From positions 1 to 7,286 of the forward strand of contig JACDAP010000609.1 in NCBI GenBank assembly GCA_013695395.1: 7,286 nt of DNA, given 5' to 3'. The translations under genes were made by a program, and so were the position numbers. Position 1 is the stretch's first letter; each line of letters begins with the position of its first letter. Source of the stretch: Solirubrobacterales bacterium (GTDB lineage Bacteria; Actinomycetota; Thermoleophilia; Solirubrobacterales; Solirubrobacteraceae). Shown here one piece after another: positions 5,658 through 7,286 of this stretch. A model generated the notes under the pieces. The model was not told where the DNA came from. It did not search any database and saw only the letters and a list, made by a program, of their open reading frames with translations.

Positions 5658-5954
5658 ATGACGTACGGCACGCTGGATGAGGTGCTCGACTGGGTCAACG
5701 AGGTCCGTGTGACCCGTGGGCTCGACCCCCTCGCCGCGCTGCCGCCGGGAGTCCCGTGTGACCCCTCCGCCTGCCCGGTCAGCCGGGCGCTCGACGCGGA
5801 CATCCGCTTCGACGGCCGGGCCGTCGCCCGCGGTGGCGCCTGGCCGACGCTCCGGCTCCCGCTCGCCGCTCGGCGCTTCACGAGCGAGTTCGACGTCGGG
5901 CTGTACCCGGCGCTCGAGGAGCGCGAGCACGCCCGGGCGCTGGTCCTCGGCTGA
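5658..5954 (+). CDS. Conserved-looking actinobacterial hypothetical protein with a CX4C pair
   Basis: A 98-residue, probably soluble protein; I do not recognise a named domain. It starts with an acidic amphipathic helix (TLDEVLDWVNEVR), then LPPGVPCDPSACPVSRAL, with Cys34 and Cys39 in a C-x4-C arrangement, then a strand-rich middle and RFTSEFDVGLYPALEE near the end. From memory, short actinobacterial hypothetical proteins share the pattern LPxGxxxDxxxCPxxxAL followed by a Phe-xx-xFDxGxYP segment; I cannot confirm this without a search. ATG 5658 is chosen because AAGGAG (5643-5648) sits nine bases upstream; ATG 5649 directly abuts that site and is too close. It has its own candidate promoter (5595-5623) and stands alone, divergent from the TVP38 gene. 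No function is proposed; the Cys pair could bind a metal or form a disulfide. Confidence 0.75.
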   Translation: MTYGTLDEVLDWVNEVRVTRGLDPLAALPPGVPCDPSACPVSRALDADIRFDGRAVARGGAWPTLRLPLAARRFTSEFDVGLYPALEEREHARALVLG

Positions 5955-5972
5955 ACGCCGTTCTGGCCCCGG

Positions 5973-5997
5973 GCACCAATGCCAGGGTTAGTGGTGC
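5973..5997. repeat. Short inverted repeat upstream of the HTH/zinc-ribbon gene
   Basis: GCACCA (5973-5978) and TGGTGC (5992-5997) form a six-base dyad with a 13-base centre. It lies 18 bases after one stop and 22 bases before the next start. It could be an operator for the 6020 gene or a weak terminator for the 98-residue gene. Confidence 0.35.
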
Positions 5998-6007
5998 AAG
6001 CTTTGGG

Positions 6008-6019
6008 TACTACCGTCGT
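6008..6019 (+). promoter_or_regulatory. Possible -10 element giving a leaderless start at 6020
   Basis: TACTAC (6008-6013) is followed by exactly six bases and then ATG 6020. No ribosome site is visible upstream of that ATG. This matches the geometry of leaderless transcripts, which are frequent in actinobacteria. The hexamer lacks the final T of TANNNT and no -35 is clear, so support is moderate at best. Confidence 0.35.
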
Positions 6020-6730
6020 ATGCACGCGCCCGTGGCCTACGCCGTCGAACAACATCTCGAACTCCTGCGCGGGCTCGCCACGGACGGCGACGCGCCGCCG
6101 ACACCCTCGACGTGGGACACCGAGCGTCCGTCTGACGCGGTCGACGCCGACGCGCTGCTGCGCAGCTTCGGCAGTTGGCCGCTCGTGCTGCTCGCCGCCG
6201 GAGTGGACACCGACGAGCCCGTGCAGCCCCGCCGGTTCCCCCGGCCCGGGACCCGCACCACCAGCCATGACGTCGAGCAACGGCGCCACAAGGTCGCAGA
6301 GCTGCGCAACCAGGACCTGACCTACGCGCAGATCGCCGACCGGCTCGGAGTCGCGCGCTCCACCGTGCATCGTGACCTCGCCGATCCCGACCGTGAGGTG
6401 GCGCGTGCCGCACGGGCCCGCCGTACCGCGACCTGCCCGGGCTGCGGCGGCCCGATGAGCCCGAGCGAGGGCGGGGACGGGCCGGACGCCTGCTGGGACT
6501 GCGCGCTCGAGCTCCGCCGCGGGGCGGCGCGGCTGAGGGTCGTCGTCGAGATGGGACGGTGGTTCGAGGAGCAGGGCCGGCCGCCGACCGTGGGTGACTG
6601 GCGCGAGGCCGCCGGTGCCTGGCCCGCCCCCTCCGCCGTGCAGCGCCTCTTCGGCTCCTGGAGCCACGGCCTCGTGGCCTCCGGGTTCCCGCCGCGCAAG
6701 CGCGGTCGCCCGCGGCTGCAGCGCGACTGA
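6020..6730 (+). CDS. DNA-binding protein: two homing-endonuclease-associated-type repeats, HTH, zinc ribbon, AT-hook-like tail
   Basis: A 236-residue protein, probably cytoplasmic and DNA-binding. Segment 12-62 ends FGSWPLVLLAAGV and segment 176-223 reads EEQGRPPTVGDW through FGSWSHGLVASGF. Both follow the pattern (G-x-PPT-xx-W ... FGSW-xxxL-xxAG) of the homing-endonuclease-associated repeat that usually accompanies HNH or LAGLIDADG enzymes. Between them are a helix-turn-helix (about 87-121, TYAQIADRLGVARSTVHRDL) and a four-Cys zinc ribbon (Cys139/142 CPGC and Cys158/161 CWDC). The tail KRGRPRLQ (227-234) resembles an AT-hook. No HNH, GIY-YIG or LAGLIDADG catalytic motif is present, so this looks like a targeting or regulatory protein, not a nuclease. 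No in-frame start exists for at least 45 bases upstream of ATG 6020, which lacks a ribosome site. It is apparently a single-gene unit. Target and role are unknown. Confidence 0.8.
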   Translation: MHAPVAYAVEQHLELLRGLATDGDAPPTPSTWDTERPSDAVDADALLRSFGSWPLVLLAAGVDTDEPVQPRRFPRPGTRTTSHDVEQRRHKVAELRNQDLTYAQIADRLGVARSTVHRDLADPDREVARAARARRTATCPGCGGPMSPSEGGDGPDACWDCALELRRGAARLRVVVEMGRWFEEQGRPPTVGDWREAAGAWPAPSAVQRLFGSWSHGLVASGFPPRKRGRPRLQRD

Positions 6731-6740
6731 CCTCGCGCGT

Positions 6741-6813
6741 CCGCCGGCCGGCGGGGACCTCAGCGGGCGAGACCCGCGGTCACCGGCGGCCGCCCGGGTT
6801 GGCGGCACCGCCA
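6741..6813. terminator. Cluster of three short GC-rich hairpins after the 6020 gene
   Basis: Three hairpins follow the stop at 6730. The first is the perfect palindrome CCGCCGGCCGGCGG (6741-6754). The second pairs GCGGG 6763-6767 with CCCGC 6773-6777. The third pairs TGGCG 6800-6804 with CGCCA 6809-6813. None has a T-run. Such tandem GC hairpins can end transcription in high-GC actinobacteria, but short ones also arise by chance at this composition. Confidence 0.4.
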
Positions 6814-6852
6814 CTCCGTCGCAGACGAGCCTCATCGCCTATGCGGGCACGG

Positions 6853-6858
6853 TATCTT
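6853..6858 (+). promoter_or_regulatory. -10-like element before a tiny ORF
   Basis: TATCTT fits TANNNT and is followed by exactly six bases and then ATG 6865, the spacing expected of a leaderless transcript. The flanking DNA is less GC-rich than the rest of the window. No convincing -35 is seen near 6830-6835. Confidence 0.45.
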
Positions 6859-6864
6859 GGCGCG

Positions 6865-6939
6865 ATGGGTTGGGGAAACACTGCCGTTCGTTCAACGCTG
6901 TCCGGGTTGCTGCTGAAGCGGGAGCCCAAGCGCTCCTGA
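6865..6939 (+). CDS. Putative 24-residue cationic small protein (or sRNA unit)
   Basis: An ATG six bases after TATCTT opens a 24-codon frame ending TGA at 6937-6939, 16 bases before a strong stem-loop. The peptide begins MGWGNTAV, has a short hydrophobic core (LSGLLL) and a basic tail (KREPKRS), for a net charge of about +4. The same frame can start at ATG 6841, giving 32 residues, but that ATG is upstream of the -10-like element. Codon use is odd: seven of the first eleven codons end in A or T (ggt, gga, act, gtt, cgt, tca among them), unlike every other gene here, while the second half is GC3-rich. Either it is a real leaderless small protein, or the segment is a short non-coding RNA with a fortuitous frame. 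I do not recognise it. Confidence 0.35.
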   Translation: MGWGNTAVRSTLSGLLLKREPKRS

Positions 6940-6955
6940 GCGCGCGGGCTGCGCG

Positions 6956-6998
6956 GCGTTCGAGGTTCGTTCCGTCAAGCGAAAGGAACCTCGAACGC
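6956..6998. terminator. Strong bidirectional stem-loop after the tiny ORF
   Basis: Arms 6956-6968 (GCGTTCGAGGTTC) and 6986-6998 (GAACCTCGAACGC) are perfectly complementary over 13 bp with a 17-base loop. It lies between the tiny + ORF (stop 6939) and the end of the minus-strand partial gene (7024), so it can serve both. No T-run follows. Confidence 0.8.
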
Positions 6999-7023
6999 GA
7001 CCGGCCAGTGCCGAGGCGGCCGC

Positions 7024-7286
7024 TCAGCCGCGGAGCGCCGGCGGCGGGTCCGGGTCGGCGGCCAGCAGCTCGGCGGCCAGGGTCCGCAGGATGCCCAGGC
7101 GCTCGTGGGGGCGCAGCGAGAACGCGTAGGCGTGGGCGTCGCCGTCGTCCCGGATGCCGAGGGCCTTCAGCCGCTCGGCCGAGGCGAGCTGGTCGAGCAG
7201 CAGGCCGAGCAGGTAGCCGTCGAGGTCTTCGGGCTCCGCGCGCGTGCCGACCCGGGCGGCCCGCGTGCCGTCGCCCCGCTCGAGCG
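7024..7286 (-). CDS. C-terminal part of an unrecognised protein (5' end outside window)
   Basis: Reading the minus strand from the right edge, one frame stays open for 86 codons and stops at TGA (7026-7024). It has almost uniformly G/C third positions and protein-like composition. The visible part includes EDLDGYLLGLLLDQLASAE, then RLKALGIRDDGDAHAYAF, then SLRPHERLGILRTLAAELL and a Pro-rich end (DPDPPPALRG). It looks like a mostly alpha-helical, soluble, acidic-amphipathic C-terminus with no Cys. I do not recognise the family, and the start and N-terminal domain are not in the window. The stop is 26 bases from the strong stem-loop, as expected of a real gene end. Confidence 0.7.
   Translation of the reverse strand, partial: LERGDGTRAARVGTRAEPEDLDGYLLGLLLDQLASAERLKALGIRDDGDAHAYAFSLRPHERLGILRTLAAELLAADPDPPPALRG

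Noticed and set aside
5558..6835. Very long minus-strand frame covering the 98-residue and HTH/zinc-ribbon genes
   Set aside because: Antisense to two better-supported genes and low-complexity; only its last 21 codons, with their own ribosome site, are kept as a leader candidate.
6956..6998. GTTCGA within the stem-loop considered as a tRNA T-arm
   Set aside because: No acceptor, D or anticodon arms can be drawn around it; it is part of a long perfect hairpin.

Overview
The window is very GC-rich and compact, with third codon positions almost all G or C. The content (zinc-finger anti-sigma and ECF sigma pair, CcdA with a TlpA-like lipoprotein, TVP38 membrane protein, SD-less starts just behind -10-like hexamers) suggests an actinobacterium. 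Overall protein style makes Thermoleophilia/Solirubrobacterales my guess, which cannot be proven from the sequence alone. I see no rRNA, tRNA, CRISPR array, insertion sequence or phage gene.

Layout. On the + strand, an alpha/beta hydrolase with an Asp nucleophile (running in from the left edge, to 847) is followed by an FAD/NAD(P) disulfide oxidoreductase of the mercuric-reductase/lipoamide-dehydrogenase family (964-2409). A strong stem-loop (2439-2483) separates this pair from a convergent minus-strand operon. That operon encodes a CcdA-type membrane thiol-electron transporter (start 3897) and, through an ATGA overlap, a TlpA/ResA-like lipoprotein with a CPYC active site (3154 to 2501). A 96-base divergent control region rich in dyads (3898-3993) leads on the + strand to a small zinc-binding anti-sigma factor (3994-4266) and an ECF sigma factor (4344-4916). 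Convergent to these is a TVP38/TMEM64 membrane protein (5492 to 4929), apparently preceded by a short coupled leader ORF. Then come a 98-residue Cys-containing hypothetical protein (5658-5954), a multi-domain DNA-binding protein (6020-6730), a tiny transcription-unit candidate (about 6853-6998), and the C-terminus of an unrecognised minus-strand protein that continues past the right edge.

How the genes may work together. The centre reads as a thiol/redox neighbourhood: a cytoplasmic disulfide oxidoreductase, a membrane electron carrier, an extracytoplasmic thioredoxin-like lipoprotein, a TVP38 protein (a family found elsewhere fused to such oxidoreductases) and an ECF/zinc anti-sigma pair divergent from the ccdA operon. 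A perfect dyad in the divergent region puts an ECF -35-like GAACCG on each strand facing outward, so shared control by the local sigma factor is a testable inference. The right third is regulatory or hypothetical and not obviously connected. Nothing here is demonstrably a new system. The most unusual items are the 6020 protein architecture, the tiny ORF unit, the coupled leader ORF and the divergent dyads.
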